This document shows, in pieces, positions 55,456 to 62,896 of a stretch of DNA of 64,000 bases; position 1 is the stretch's first letter, and each line of letters starts with the position of its first letter. Source of the DNA: CAVXZE01 sp964615365 (lineage in GTDB: Bacteria > Myxococcota_A > UBA9160 > UBA6930). A program made the translations under genes and the position numbers. The stretch spans positions 1 to 64,000 of the forward strand of contig CAZTOU010000014.1 in the NCBI GenBank assembly GCA_964615365.1, in the 5' to 3' direction. Below the pieces are notes generated by a model. It did not search any database and was not told the DNA's origin. It saw only the letters and a list, made by a program, of their open reading frames with translations.

Positions 55456-56292
55456 ATGGACGAATACTCCAGGGAGCGCTCGTACCGCGGTCCACTCGAG
55501 GCGCTGATCCTCGACTGGGCGGGCACCACCGTCGACCATGGCAGCCGCGCGCCAGCGGCGGTCTTCGTCGAGCTGTTCGCGCAGCGAGGGGTGGAGATCT
55601 CGATCCAGGAGGTCCGCGAGCCGATGGGTCGGGCGAAACGCGACCACATCCAAGCGATCACCGAGATGCCGCGCGTCGCGTCGTCGTGGCGCGCAGTGCA
55701 CGGTGGGCCTTGCACGGAGAGGGACATCGACGATCTCTACGCGGACTTCCTTCCCCTACAGCTCCGCTGCATCGGGCAGTATTCGGACGTCATCCCTGGC
55801 GTCGTGGAGACGATCGAGAAGTGTCGAGCACGGGGCCTCAAGATCGGCTCCAGCACCGGCTACACGAGGGAGATCATGGAGGTGGTGGTGGCCAGGGCGA
55901 GGGAGCAGGGCTTCTCGCCCGATGTGGTGCTCTGCGCCTCCGACATCGCAGAGGGTCGTCCCGCTCCCTGGCTGATCTTCGAGAACGCCCGGCGGCTCGG
56001 AGTCTATCCGATGGCGGCGATCGTGAAGGTCGATGATACGGTTGCTGGCATAGAGGCCGGACACAACGCGGGAACCTGGACCATCGGCGTGGCGAAGACC
56101 GGCAACGAGGTCGGACTCAGCGAGGCCGAGCTCCGCGATCGTCCCGAAGCGGAGCGGACCGAGCTGATCGAGAATGCCCGCGCTCGGCTGCGCCAGGCCC
56201 GCCCACACTACGTGGTGGACGGCGTCTCGGAGATCCTCCCGATCCTGGACGAAATTGACGAGCGCCTCGCCGCAGGCGACACTCCGGTATGA
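55456..56292 (+). CDS. phnX: Phosphonoacetaldehyde hydrolase
   Basis: A 278-residue haloacid-dehalogenase enzyme that breaks the C-P bond of phosphonoacetaldehyde to acetaldehyde and phosphate. The nucleophile Asp20 lies in LDWAGTTVD, and Lys61 in MGRAKRDHI is the Schiff-base lysine that distinguishes phosphonatase from other HAD enzymes. Further marks are GSSTGYTREIM, CASDIAEGRPAPWLIF and VKVDDTVAGI. The ATG at 55456 is used. It is last in the rightward run after the TatD-like gene and converges at seven bases with a class-III PLP enzyme that may supply its substrate. Confidence 0.93.
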   Translation: MDEYSRERSYRGPLEALILDWAGTTVDHGSRAPAAVFVELFAQRGVEISIQEVREPMGRAKRDHIQAITEMPRVASSWRAVHGGPCTERDIDDLYADFLPLQLRCIGQYSDVIPGVVETIEKCRARGLKIGSSTGYTREIMEVVVARAREQGFSPDVVLCASDIAEGRPAPWLIFENARRLGVYPMAAIVKVDDTVAGIEAGHNAGTWTIGVAKTGNEVGLSEAELRDRPEAERTELIENARARLRQARPHYVVDGVSEILPILDEIDERLAAGDTPV

Positions 56293-56299
56293 CGAGCTT

Positions 56300-57547
56300 C
56301 TAGCTTTCGCCGAAGCTCGCGCGCACCTTCGCGAATGCCACGTCGGTGGCCTCGAGGGCCCGGTGGATGTCGTCCTCGCTGTGCGCCGCGCAGAGGAACC
56401 AGTTGTGGGCGGGGTGCAGGTACACGCCCCGCTTGGCCGCCTCTCCCGTGAAGAGTTTGGCGCGGCGAATCTTGAAGCGGGGCGGCTCGTCGCCTTCGAA
56501 GATCAGGTAGGGGAGCTGTACCGGACCGGTGTAGCGAATGCCGATCCCGTGAGAACGGGCCTGCTGGAGCAGCCCATCCCTTAGCAGCGCGCCGACCCGC
56601 TCCATGTGCGGCAGGGCATCGCTGGTCTGCAGGGTCTGGAGCGTGGCGATGGACGCCGCCATCGCCACTCCCGCGAACCAGAACGAGCCGGTAGCGAAGA
56701 TGCTGGCGGCGGCGTCGCGCAGCTCGTCCTTGCCCACCACCGCGGCCAGGGCGTAGCCGTTGGCGATGGCCTTGCAGTAGGCCGAGATGTCCGGCTGGAT
56801 GCCAAGCGCCGTCCAGCTACCACCGAGGTGGAGACGAAATCCGGCCCGGATGTCGTCGAGGATCAGTACGGCCCCGGCCGCGTCGCAGAGCTCGCGGACT
56901 CCCTTGGCAAAGCCGGGATCCGGCAGCTCCTGATCGTGGCCCACGTCGTGCTTGAAGGCCGAGACCAGGATCGCCGCGAGGTCGTCGCCGGCCTGCTCGG
57001 CTGCGGCTCGGACGCTCTCCAGATCGTTGTAGGTGTAGCTCCGCTGATGGGCCGTATCCTCTGTGATCATGCCGGGGCGGCCTTCGGCCTGCCAAACCGG
57101 CGCCCAGCCGTGGTATGCGTCCCCGGCCCGGAGCACCACGCGCCGCCCCGTATGAGCCCGCGCCACGGCCAGTGCGAAGACAGTTGCGTCGGTTCCGTTC
57201 TTGGCGAACAGCGTCCAGTCCGCGTGCGGCGTGAGATCGGTCAGCAGCTCCGCGAGCTCGACGATCCGATCGGTCGGAGCGCTGAAGCAATCCCCCCGGG
57301 CGCGCTGCTCGGCGGCAGCCTGCTCGACCCGAGGGTGACGGTGACCGAGCACGATGGGCCCGTACGCGCACATGAAGTCGATGTACTCGTTGCCGTCGGC
57401 GTCCCAGACGTGGCTGCCCTCACCGCGGGTGAAGAACTGCGGGAAGCCCTCTGGTAGTCGCGCGGCCGACTGGTGACCGTACATGCCGCCGGGGATCACC
57501 CTGCGGGCCCTTTCTCTGAGAGCCTGGTCCTTCAGGTAGGTGTTCAA
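56300..57547 (-). CDS. Class-III PLP enzyme, candidate phosphonate ammonia-lyase (PbfA-like) or aminotransferase
   Basis: A 415-residue PLP enzyme of the class-III/glutamate-1-semialdehyde aminomutase type. It has VWDADGNEYIDFMCAYGP, VLGHRHPRVEQA, FAKNGTDATVFALAVARA, ILDDIRAGFRLHLGG with the pyridine-binding aspartate, and SAYCKAIANGYALAAVVG with the PLP lysine. The enzyme PbfA, which releases ammonia from 1-hydroxy-2-aminoethylphosphonate to give phosphonoacetaldehyde, belongs to this family and is often encoded beside phnX. Position next to phnX makes that role plausible here. The alternatives are GSA aminomutase (hemL) or another aminotransferase. No phnW is seen. It shares an operon with the Fe-S protein upstream, 12 bases away. 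Confidence 0.6.
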   Translation of the reverse strand: MNTYLKDQALRERARRVIPGGMYGHQSAARLPEGFPQFFTRGEGSHVWDADGNEYIDFMCAYGPIVLGHRHPRVEQAAAEQRARGDCFSAPTDRIVELAELLTDLTPHADWTLFAKNGTDATVFALAVARAHTGRRVVLRAGDAYHGWAPVWQAEGRPGMITEDTAHQRSYTYNDLESVRAAAEQAGDDLAAILVSAFKHDVGHDQELPDPGFAKGVRELCDAAGAVLILDDIRAGFRLHLGGSWTALGIQPDISAYCKAIANGYALAAVVGKDELRDAAASIFATGSFWFAGVAMAASIATLQTLQTSDALPHMERVGALLRDGLLQQARSHGIGIRYTGPVQLPYLIFEGDEPPRFKIRRAKLFTGEAAKRGVYLHPAHNWFLCAAHSEDDIHRALEATDVAFAKVRASFGES

Positions 57548-57559
57548 CCGTGCTTCTTT

Positions 57560-58558
57560 CTATGCCGCGGGAACGAATGTCTCGTCTCTGGTCAGCTCCA
57601 TTTCGACGGCGTCGGTCGGGCACGCCACCTGGCAAAGGCCACAGCCCATGCAGTTCTCCTCGTTCACGACTGCGATCGCATCGTCGTTCATCGCCAGCGC
57701 GTCAAAATAGCAGCGATCGATGCAGACCTCGCAGCCGTCGCAGTCGTCGTCCATGATCGTCGCGCGGTACCGGCTCGGCGCCGCGAACTTCCGGGAGCCC
57801 TGCTTGAACGACGTCCAGTTGATGCAGCAGTCGCCGCAGCAGTTGCAGATCACCATCCCGAGACCTCTCTTGTTCTCGGAGACGGCAACCAGTCCGTCCT
57901 CGGCGCACTGCTTCAGCATGTCGATCGTCTCGGCCTTGGTGAGCTCGCGCCCCGTCCCCCGCTCGATCGCGTAGTCGGCCGCGCGGTCGACCTGGATGCA
58001 GACGTCGATCGGCAGCCCACACGCGCCGTCGATGGCGCGACAGGAGCACTTGGTGACCGCGAGGGTCTTCGCGCCGTCCACGAGCTCCTTCAAGTCCTCG
58101 AAGGCCATGACCTGGGAGGTTTGCTCGATGCTCTGGTTCACGGGAATCACCCGGAGCACGGGCTTCTGGATGGCCTTCTCCAGCCCGTTGACCCACTCGA
58201 TCCACTCCGTCTGGGTGTGCTCCTTCCAGAGGTCCAGCACCGCCCTAGGCGCGTCGATGGCGACGCCGGTCGCATCGTGCAGCTGCATCAGGTTCCGGAA
58301 GCGGTAGTAGCGGATGGCATCCTTCTTCTTCGACTTGAAGATCAGCCCCTTGGTGAAGAGCAGATCCATCATTTGCTCGATGGCATCCGGGGCCAGCCCC
58401 GTTCTCTCCGCCAGCTCCTCCACCGTGGCCGGTGGCGAGGCTGCCATGAGGAGCATCCGTTCCCCTTCGTCGGTGAGCTCCTCGATGATCTGCGGGACGA
58501 TCTTCGAGGTCGGCTGGACGGTGGCGCCGAGCTGCTGAGATAGGGTCTGCTCTGTCAT
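57560..58558 (-). CDS. Winged-helix/iron-sulfur protein with 2[4Fe-4S] ferredoxin end
   Basis: A 332-residue protein. The N-terminal 90 residues look like a winged-helix region (PPATVEELAERTGLAPDAIEQM, followed by LFTKGLIF). Then come CSCRAIDGACG, VICNCCGDCCINW and a two-cluster ferredoxin domain, CDGCEVCIDRC and CMGCGLCQVACP. It shares the C-x-C-R, CNCC and ferredoxin order with the protein at 39071-39886 but has the extra N-terminal part. The family is often annotated simply as 4Fe-4S ferredoxin. It could sense or transfer electrons. It lies immediately upstream of the class-III PLP gene on the same strand. Confidence 0.8.
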   Translation of the reverse strand: MTEQTLSQQLGATVQPTSKIVPQIIEELTDEGERMLLMAASPPATVEELAERTGLAPDAIEQMMDLLFTKGLIFKSKKKDAIRYYRFRNLMQLHDATGVAIDAPRAVLDLWKEHTQTEWIEWVNGLEKAIQKPVLRVIPVNQSIEQTSQVMAFEDLKELVDGAKTLAVTKCSCRAIDGACGLPIDVCIQVDRAADYAIERGTGRELTKAETIDMLKQCAEDGLVAVSENKRGLGMVICNCCGDCCINWTSFKQGSRKFAAPSRYRATIMDDDCDGCEVCIDRCYFDALAMNDDAIAVVNEENCMGCGLCQVACPTDAVEMELTRDETFVPAA

Positions 58559-58882
58559 GGAGTCTTCTCCCTCTCCTTTTTCCGGGCCGCGGTCGTGAAC
58601 GAGCGGTCAGGCCGCGAGTCCGCTTCGGCTATCCTGCGTGTCCGGAGTACGATAGTCAAACTCGAACCGGCGCCCTGCGGACGACGAATCCGCAAGTGCC
58701 CGAAATCACTGGCACGCCGGGAGGTTTCGAGGTTGCGAGCGGCCAGCTACCTCCCGCCCTGGACCGGCATGAGTCCGTGGCAGGGTTTAAAAGAAGACCG
58801 AGCCTGCGTAATATGCCCGGCGTCAGGGCGACTCCAGCATCTCGAGGCCTTCGGCTCGGGCAGGCTGCAAGGGGGAACGACC
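58559..58882. other. Intergenic region with no recognised element
   Basis: A 324-base spacer between the divergent Fe-S gene and the OmpA-like gene. A frame from 58595 reads in phase into the OmpA-like gene, but it lacks a ribosome-binding site and homology. I see no clear promoter. Confidence 0.35.
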
Positions 58883-59716
58883 ATGAACCGAATCGGACGA
58901 GCGTTCGGGTTCTCGACGCTCCTGACCCTCGCGTGCCTGGCGGCGAGTGCCGAGCAAAGGCCAGATCTGCAGGGGTGCCGCGACCACCCGCTGCTGACCC
59001 GCATGAAGGACTTCTATATCTCCTCGTGCAGGGAGGAGGTCTTCGGGAGCCATCGGTACCTCACCGACGAGGGCAACTTCACCGCCGAGGGCCGCTACAG
59101 CTTTCTCGAGTACTACCTCCAGGACGAGGCTCCCCAGACGAGCAATCTGCAGATCATCCGCAACCACACCGACGCCCTCGAGCGGATCGGGGGAGAGGTC
59201 CGATACAGGGGCCAGTACTCGGCCACCATCGAGCTGGTGACCCCCGAGAAGGAGGTCTGGGTCGAAGTCGTTCCCGGCGGCGGCGGCCGCTATGAGCTCC
59301 ACATCGTCGAGAAGGAGGCGATGAAGCAGGAGGTCGTCGCGGATGCCGAAGCGCTGCGGGCGGGCATCGACCGAACCGGACACGTCGCCGTCTACGGCAT
59401 CTACTTCGACACCGACAGGGCCGTGGTCAAACCGCAGTCACTGGCCGCCCTGAAGGAGGTCGCCAGGCTTCTCCAGGGGGATCCCGGCCTGCACGTCCAC
59501 ATCGTCGGGCACACCGACATGGTCGGATCGCTCGCCCACAACATGCGCCTCTCCGAGGCGCGTGCGGCCGCCGTGGTCGAGGCGCTGGTAGCCGAGCACG
59601 GAATCGCACGCGACCGACTGACGCCTGGCGGCGTCGGTCCGCTGGCCCCCGTTGCCCCGAACGACACCGAAGCTGGAAGAGCCTTGAACCGGCGCGTCGA
59701 GCTGGTCAAGAAGTAG
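58883..59716 (+). CDS. OmpA-like peptidoglycan-binding protein
   Basis: A 277-residue protein with a signal peptide (GRAFGFSTLLTLACLAASA), a middle region of about 130 residues resembling DUF4892-like or other exported beta domains, and a C-terminal OmpA domain (about 170-277). The OmpA domain shows IYFDTDRAVVKPQSLAAL, IVGHTDMVGS, NMRLSEARAAAV and RALNRRVEL, the usual peptidoglycan-binding marks. It is probably a periplasmic or outer-membrane protein that ties the envelope to the wall. ATG 58883 has GGGGGAA upstream. The AraC relic begins just after its stop on the other strand. Confidence 0.85.
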   Translation: MNRIGRAFGFSTLLTLACLAASAEQRPDLQGCRDHPLLTRMKDFYISSCREEVFGSHRYLTDEGNFTAEGRYSFLEYYLQDEAPQTSNLQIIRNHTDALERIGGEVRYRGQYSATIELVTPEKEVWVEVVPGGGGRYELHIVEKEAMKQEVVADAEALRAGIDRTGHVAVYGIYFDTDRAVVKPQSLAALKEVARLLQGDPGLHVHIVGHTDMVGSLAHNMRLSEARAAAVVEALVAEHGIARDRLTPGGVGPLAPVAPNDTEAGRALNRRVELVKK

Positions 59717-59719
59717 ACG

Positions 59720-59836
59720 TCAGCTTCGGGAAGGCTCCGGGGACCGAGACTTCACGTCTCGGGCTCCTTCGCGATACGCCGCCGGGGTGCTTCCCGTCCA
59801 CCGCCGGAAGGCGCGGACGAAGCGCGGCCGCGTAAC
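59720..59836 (-). pseudogene. C-terminal relic of an AraC-family regulator
   Basis: Reading leftward, this segment encodes RFVRAFRRWTGSTPAAYREG and ends in a stop at 59720. The string matches the end of the second helix-turn-helix of AraC/XylS regulators (FxRAFRRWTGxTPxxYR). The rest of the domain and the sensor part are absent: upstream on this strand the sequence is not AraC-like, and the crotonase gene begins there on the other strand. The segment is about 36 codons, so it is a fragment left by deletion or replacement. Confidence 0.68.
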
Positions 59837-59892
59837 GGGTCTCATCGGATACAATCGGGGCCCATCCACTACCTGCGCGGGGAGACCCGAAT

Positions 59893-60699
59893 ATGGCGGC
59901 ATCAGACTACGAAACGATCATCGTCGAGAAAGAAGGCCAGGTGGACTGGGTAACCCTGAACCGGCCCGAGTCGCTCAATGCCATCACCCTGGCGATGGCG
60001 ACGGAGCTCAGGGACTACTTCGGCAATCTCTACGAAGACGGTGCAACACGGATCGTGGTTCTCAGAGGCGCCGGACGGGCGTTCTGCGCCGGACTCGACA
60101 TCAAGCAGGCTGCGGCGGAGGACCGCACGAATCCATTTGGCGCCGGCATGGGTTTTCAGGGTTACCTCGCCGAGGTGTACATTCGTATGCGGCGCTGCCC
60201 GCAGCCGATCGTCTGCCTCGTTCACGGTCCTGCTTGCGGTGGAGGGTTCGCCTTCGTGCTCGCCTCCGACATCCGCATTGCCGGCGAGAGCGCGCGCATG
60301 AATGCTGCGTTCATCCGAATCGGGCTCACCGCCTGCGACATGGGGGTGAGCTACTTCTTGCCGCGGCTGGTCGGGACCTCGGTTGCTTCTGAGCTGATGC
60401 TGACCGGGCGTTTCATCCACGCAGAGCGGGCACTGGCCACGGGGCTGGTGTCCGAAGTGGTACCGGATTCGGATCTCGCCAAGGCGGCCGGGTCCTATAT
60501 CGACGAGATGTTGACCACCTCGCCGATGGGATTGCGCTTGACGAAGGAAGGTCTGAACCTGGGGGTGGATGCGCCGGGTCTCGAGGCCGCGATGGCGATC
60601 GAGAATCGCAATCAGATTCTCTGCTCGCGAAGCAGCGATGCCAGGGAGGGAATGCAGGCGTTTCTAGAGAAGCGACGGCCGGTCTACACCGGCAGCTGA
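59893..60699 (+). CDS. Enoyl-CoA hydratase/isomerase family protein
   Basis: A 268-residue crotonase-fold protein. The oxyanion-hole segments are FCAGLDIKQ and GPACGGGFAFVLASDIR. In the region that carries the catalytic glutamates in rat crotonase the sequence reads FIRIGLTACDMGVSYFLPRL, so the usual Glu pair is not evident and an Asp may replace one; the exact reaction is uncertain. The N-terminal WVTLNRPESLNAITLAM is standard. GGGGAG lies eight bases before the ATG. It opens a run of genes (VOC protein, thiolase-like, acyl-CoA synthetase) that look like a fatty- or ring-acid degradation set. Confidence 0.87.
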   Translation: MAASDYETIIVEKEGQVDWVTLNRPESLNAITLAMATELRDYFGNLYEDGATRIVVLRGAGRAFCAGLDIKQAAAEDRTNPFGAGMGFQGYLAEVYIRMRRCPQPIVCLVHGPACGGGFAFVLASDIRIAGESARMNAAFIRIGLTACDMGVSYFLPRLVGTSVASELMLTGRFIHAERALATGLVSEVVPDSDLAKAAGSYIDEMLTTSPMGLRLTKEGLNLGVDAPGLEAAMAIENRNQILCSRSSDAREGMQAFLEKRRPVYTGS

Positions 60700-60798
60700 C
60701 TCGCCACCATCAACTGAGGTACGCGCCGCCGTTTCGCAGCTTCCAAGAACTCTCAGGGCGGCTGCGGGTAGAACCACGAATTCATTGGGTGGGCAACC

Positions 60799-61233
60799 AT
60801 GGAAGAGAATTCGACTCCTGAGCTGGAGCTCAAGGCGGTGGATCAGGTCAGCTTTGCAGTCAAGGACATCGACGAGACCATCCAGACCTGGTCAGCGCTG
60901 TACGGCATCGGCCCATGGACCTTCGCCGAGAACGGAGGAACGGACGCCAAGGGGCGACCCTGGAAGATCCGCATGGCCTTTGCCTATCTAGGTCCGGTGC
61001 AGATCGAGCTGGTGCAGTGTACGGAAGGCAGGATCTTTCAATCAAAATTCCTCGATACCTGGGGAGAAGGGCTGCACCACCTCGGCTTCTACGTCGATGA
61101 TCTGGAGGCGGAGGTCGAGAGGCTGGTGGCGAAGGGCGCCAAGCTTTTCATTCACGATCCGGGTCGCTTCGCCTACCTGGACAGTGGTGGACCCGGCGGC
61201 GCCATCTTCGAGCTGATGCAGAGAGCCCGCTAG
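60799..61233 (+). CDS. VOC family protein (glyoxalase/methylmalonyl-CoA epimerase-like)
   Basis: A 144-residue vicinal-oxygen-chelate protein with the two-repeat fold: AVDQVSFAVKDIDETIQTW, then GLHHLGFYVDDLEAEVERL, and FELMQ at the end. Metal ligands in methylmalonyl-CoA epimerase are His, Gln, His, Glu. Here the first ligand position is Gln (AVDQVSF), the third His is present in GLHHLG, and the last Glu is in IFELM. It may be an epimerase, isomerase or dioxygenase-like protein. It lies between the crotonase and thiolase-like genes. Confidence 0.78.
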   Translation: MEENSTPELELKAVDQVSFAVKDIDETIQTWSALYGIGPWTFAENGGTDAKGRPWKIRMAFAYLGPVQIELVQCTEGRIFQSKFLDTWGEGLHHLGFYVDDLEAEVERLVAKGAKLFIHDPGRFAYLDSGGPGGAIFELMQRAR

Positions 61234-61283
61234 TGTCTCGAGATCCCCCAACCGGGCAAGAATGAACACCCGAGGAGAGGTGA

Positions 61284-62798
61284 ATGGACTCACCTTCCGA
61301 GAAGAGAAGGCCGGTGATCATCGGAGTGGGGCAGTGCGTTCATCGCCCGACGGATGTGTCCGAAGCCAAGTCGCCTCTGGAGCTGATCGAGGAGGCGATC
61401 GCCAGGGCCCAGGAGGATATGGGTCTCGCCGGGCTGGCCAGGAAAGTCGATGCGCTCTGCCTGGTCAATATCCTCTCGAGATCTTCGGAGGGACTTCCCG
61501 CAGAGCTCTCCAAGAGGATCGGTGCCGCGCCCGCGAGCGAAGAGTACACATGGATAGGTGCCTGCGCTCCCCAGTGGTTCGTGAACCGCGCCGCAAAGAA
61601 GATCTTCCAAGGAAAGGCTCGGCTGGCGCTCATCTGCGGCGGCGAGACATTCCACTCGAGAAGATTGCAGGCAGAGGCCACGGGGACCGGGAGATGGGAC
61701 GCGGGTGTGGGCCCGAAAGAGCCGTGGATGGTGGGGGACCTCCGGGATCCCATCACTCCCCTCGAGTCGAGATACGGAGTGATACTTCCCATTCATCTCT
61801 ATCCCCTCCTGGAAAACGGACTCCGCTACGACGAAGGCATGTCCCTCGAAGAACACAGGAGGGATCTGGGAGGGTTTCTATCGGGGTGTTCCGAGATTGC
61901 GGCTGAGAACCCCCATGCCTGGTTCCCCCGCCGAAGAACCGCTGGTGAGATCGTAGAGGTCACGGACTCCAACCGTATGGTGGCCTTTCCGTACACCAAG
62001 CTGATGTGCTCCATCATGGAGGTGGATCAGTCTGCGGCCCTGTTCTTGACCGACGTAGAGACTGCAAGAGAGCTGGGTGTTCCGGAAGAGAAGTGGATCT
62101 ATCTACTGGGATCGGGAGACGCTTCGGACATCTGGCATGTCACGGAGAGGATCAACTTCCATTCCTCCCCATCCGTCAAGGTGGCTGCAGAGAAAGCGAT
62201 GGAGCACGCGGGAGTATCCGTCGAGGAGATCGACTACCTCGACCTGTATAGCTGTTTTCCCTGTGCGCCGCGCATCGCTCGAAACATGCTCGGAATATCC
62301 AGAGATGATCCCCGCCCCCTGACGGTGACGGGTGGCATGCCCTGTTTCGGCGGCCCGGGAAACAACTATGCATTGCACGCGATCTGTAGGACGGTGGAGC
62401 TCCTCCGACAGGATCCAGCCAAGATCGGGCTGGTCCAGGCCTTGAGTTGGTACATCAGCAAGCATTCCGTGGGTATCTACTCAGGCGTTCCGAGAAGACC
62501 GGAGTGGAGCCCGGTGCCCACCGAAAGCTATCAAGCGGAGCTGGACCGGCTCGAGGGCCCCGGTGTGATCGACGAGGCGACCGGTGACGCAGTCGTGGAG
62601 ACCTATACGGTGCTCTTCGACCGCAACGGGCTGCCCGTCAAGGGAGTCGTCATAGGCCGGCAGAATGACGGGAAGAGGTTTCTGTCCCACGCAGAACAGG
62701 ACAGGCAAATCCTCGAGGCCATGCAGGTTCGGGAGTTCATCGGAACGAGAGGCAGGGTGAAGACCAAGGAGGGCCTCAACATCTTCTCACCCGATTGA
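61284..62798 (+). CDS. SCP2-type thiolase-like protein with C-terminal OB-like domain
   Basis: A 504-residue thiolase-fold protein of the lipid-transfer/acetyl-CoA acetyltransferase-like group. It has IIGVGQCVHRP, IGACAPQWFVNRAAKKIF near the position of the thiolase nucleophile, LDLYSCFPCAPRIA, and GMPCFGGPGNNYALHAI close to the C-terminal active-site loop. After about residue 395 comes an extra domain (EYT/VETYTVLFDRNGLPVKG type) resembling the OB-fold added to some thiolases. GAGGAG lies six bases before ATG 61284. It would cleave or condense acyl-CoA in a pathway with the neighbouring crotonase; activity is not proven. Confidence 0.82.
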   Translation: MDSPSEKRRPVIIGVGQCVHRPTDVSEAKSPLELIEEAIARAQEDMGLAGLARKVDALCLVNILSRSSEGLPAELSKRIGAAPASEEYTWIGACAPQWFVNRAAKKIFQGKARLALICGGETFHSRRLQAEATGTGRWDAGVGPKEPWMVGDLRDPITPLESRYGVILPIHLYPLLENGLRYDEGMSLEEHRRDLGGFLSGCSEIAAENPHAWFPRRRTAGEIVEVTDSNRMVAFPYTKLMCSIMEVDQSAALFLTDVETARELGVPEEKWIYLLGSGDASDIWHVTERINFHSSPSVKVAAEKAMEHAGVSVEEIDYLDLYSCFPCAPRIARNMLGISRDDPRPLTVTGGMPCFGGPGNNYALHAICRTVELLRQDPAKIGLVQALSWYISKHSVGIYSGVPRRPEWSPVPTESYQAELDRLEGPGVIDEATGDAVVETYTVLFDRNGLPVKGVVIGRQNDGKRFLSHAEQDRQILEAMQVREFIGTRGRVKTKEGLNIFSPD

Positions 62799-62896
62799 GT
62801 TCGGTTCTGGGATTCGTGCCCGGTCTGCTTGTGTTCCTCTGCCCCTTACCCTAGGTTTGCGTGCCCCAGGAATCAGCGCCCAGCCAATAGAATGGA

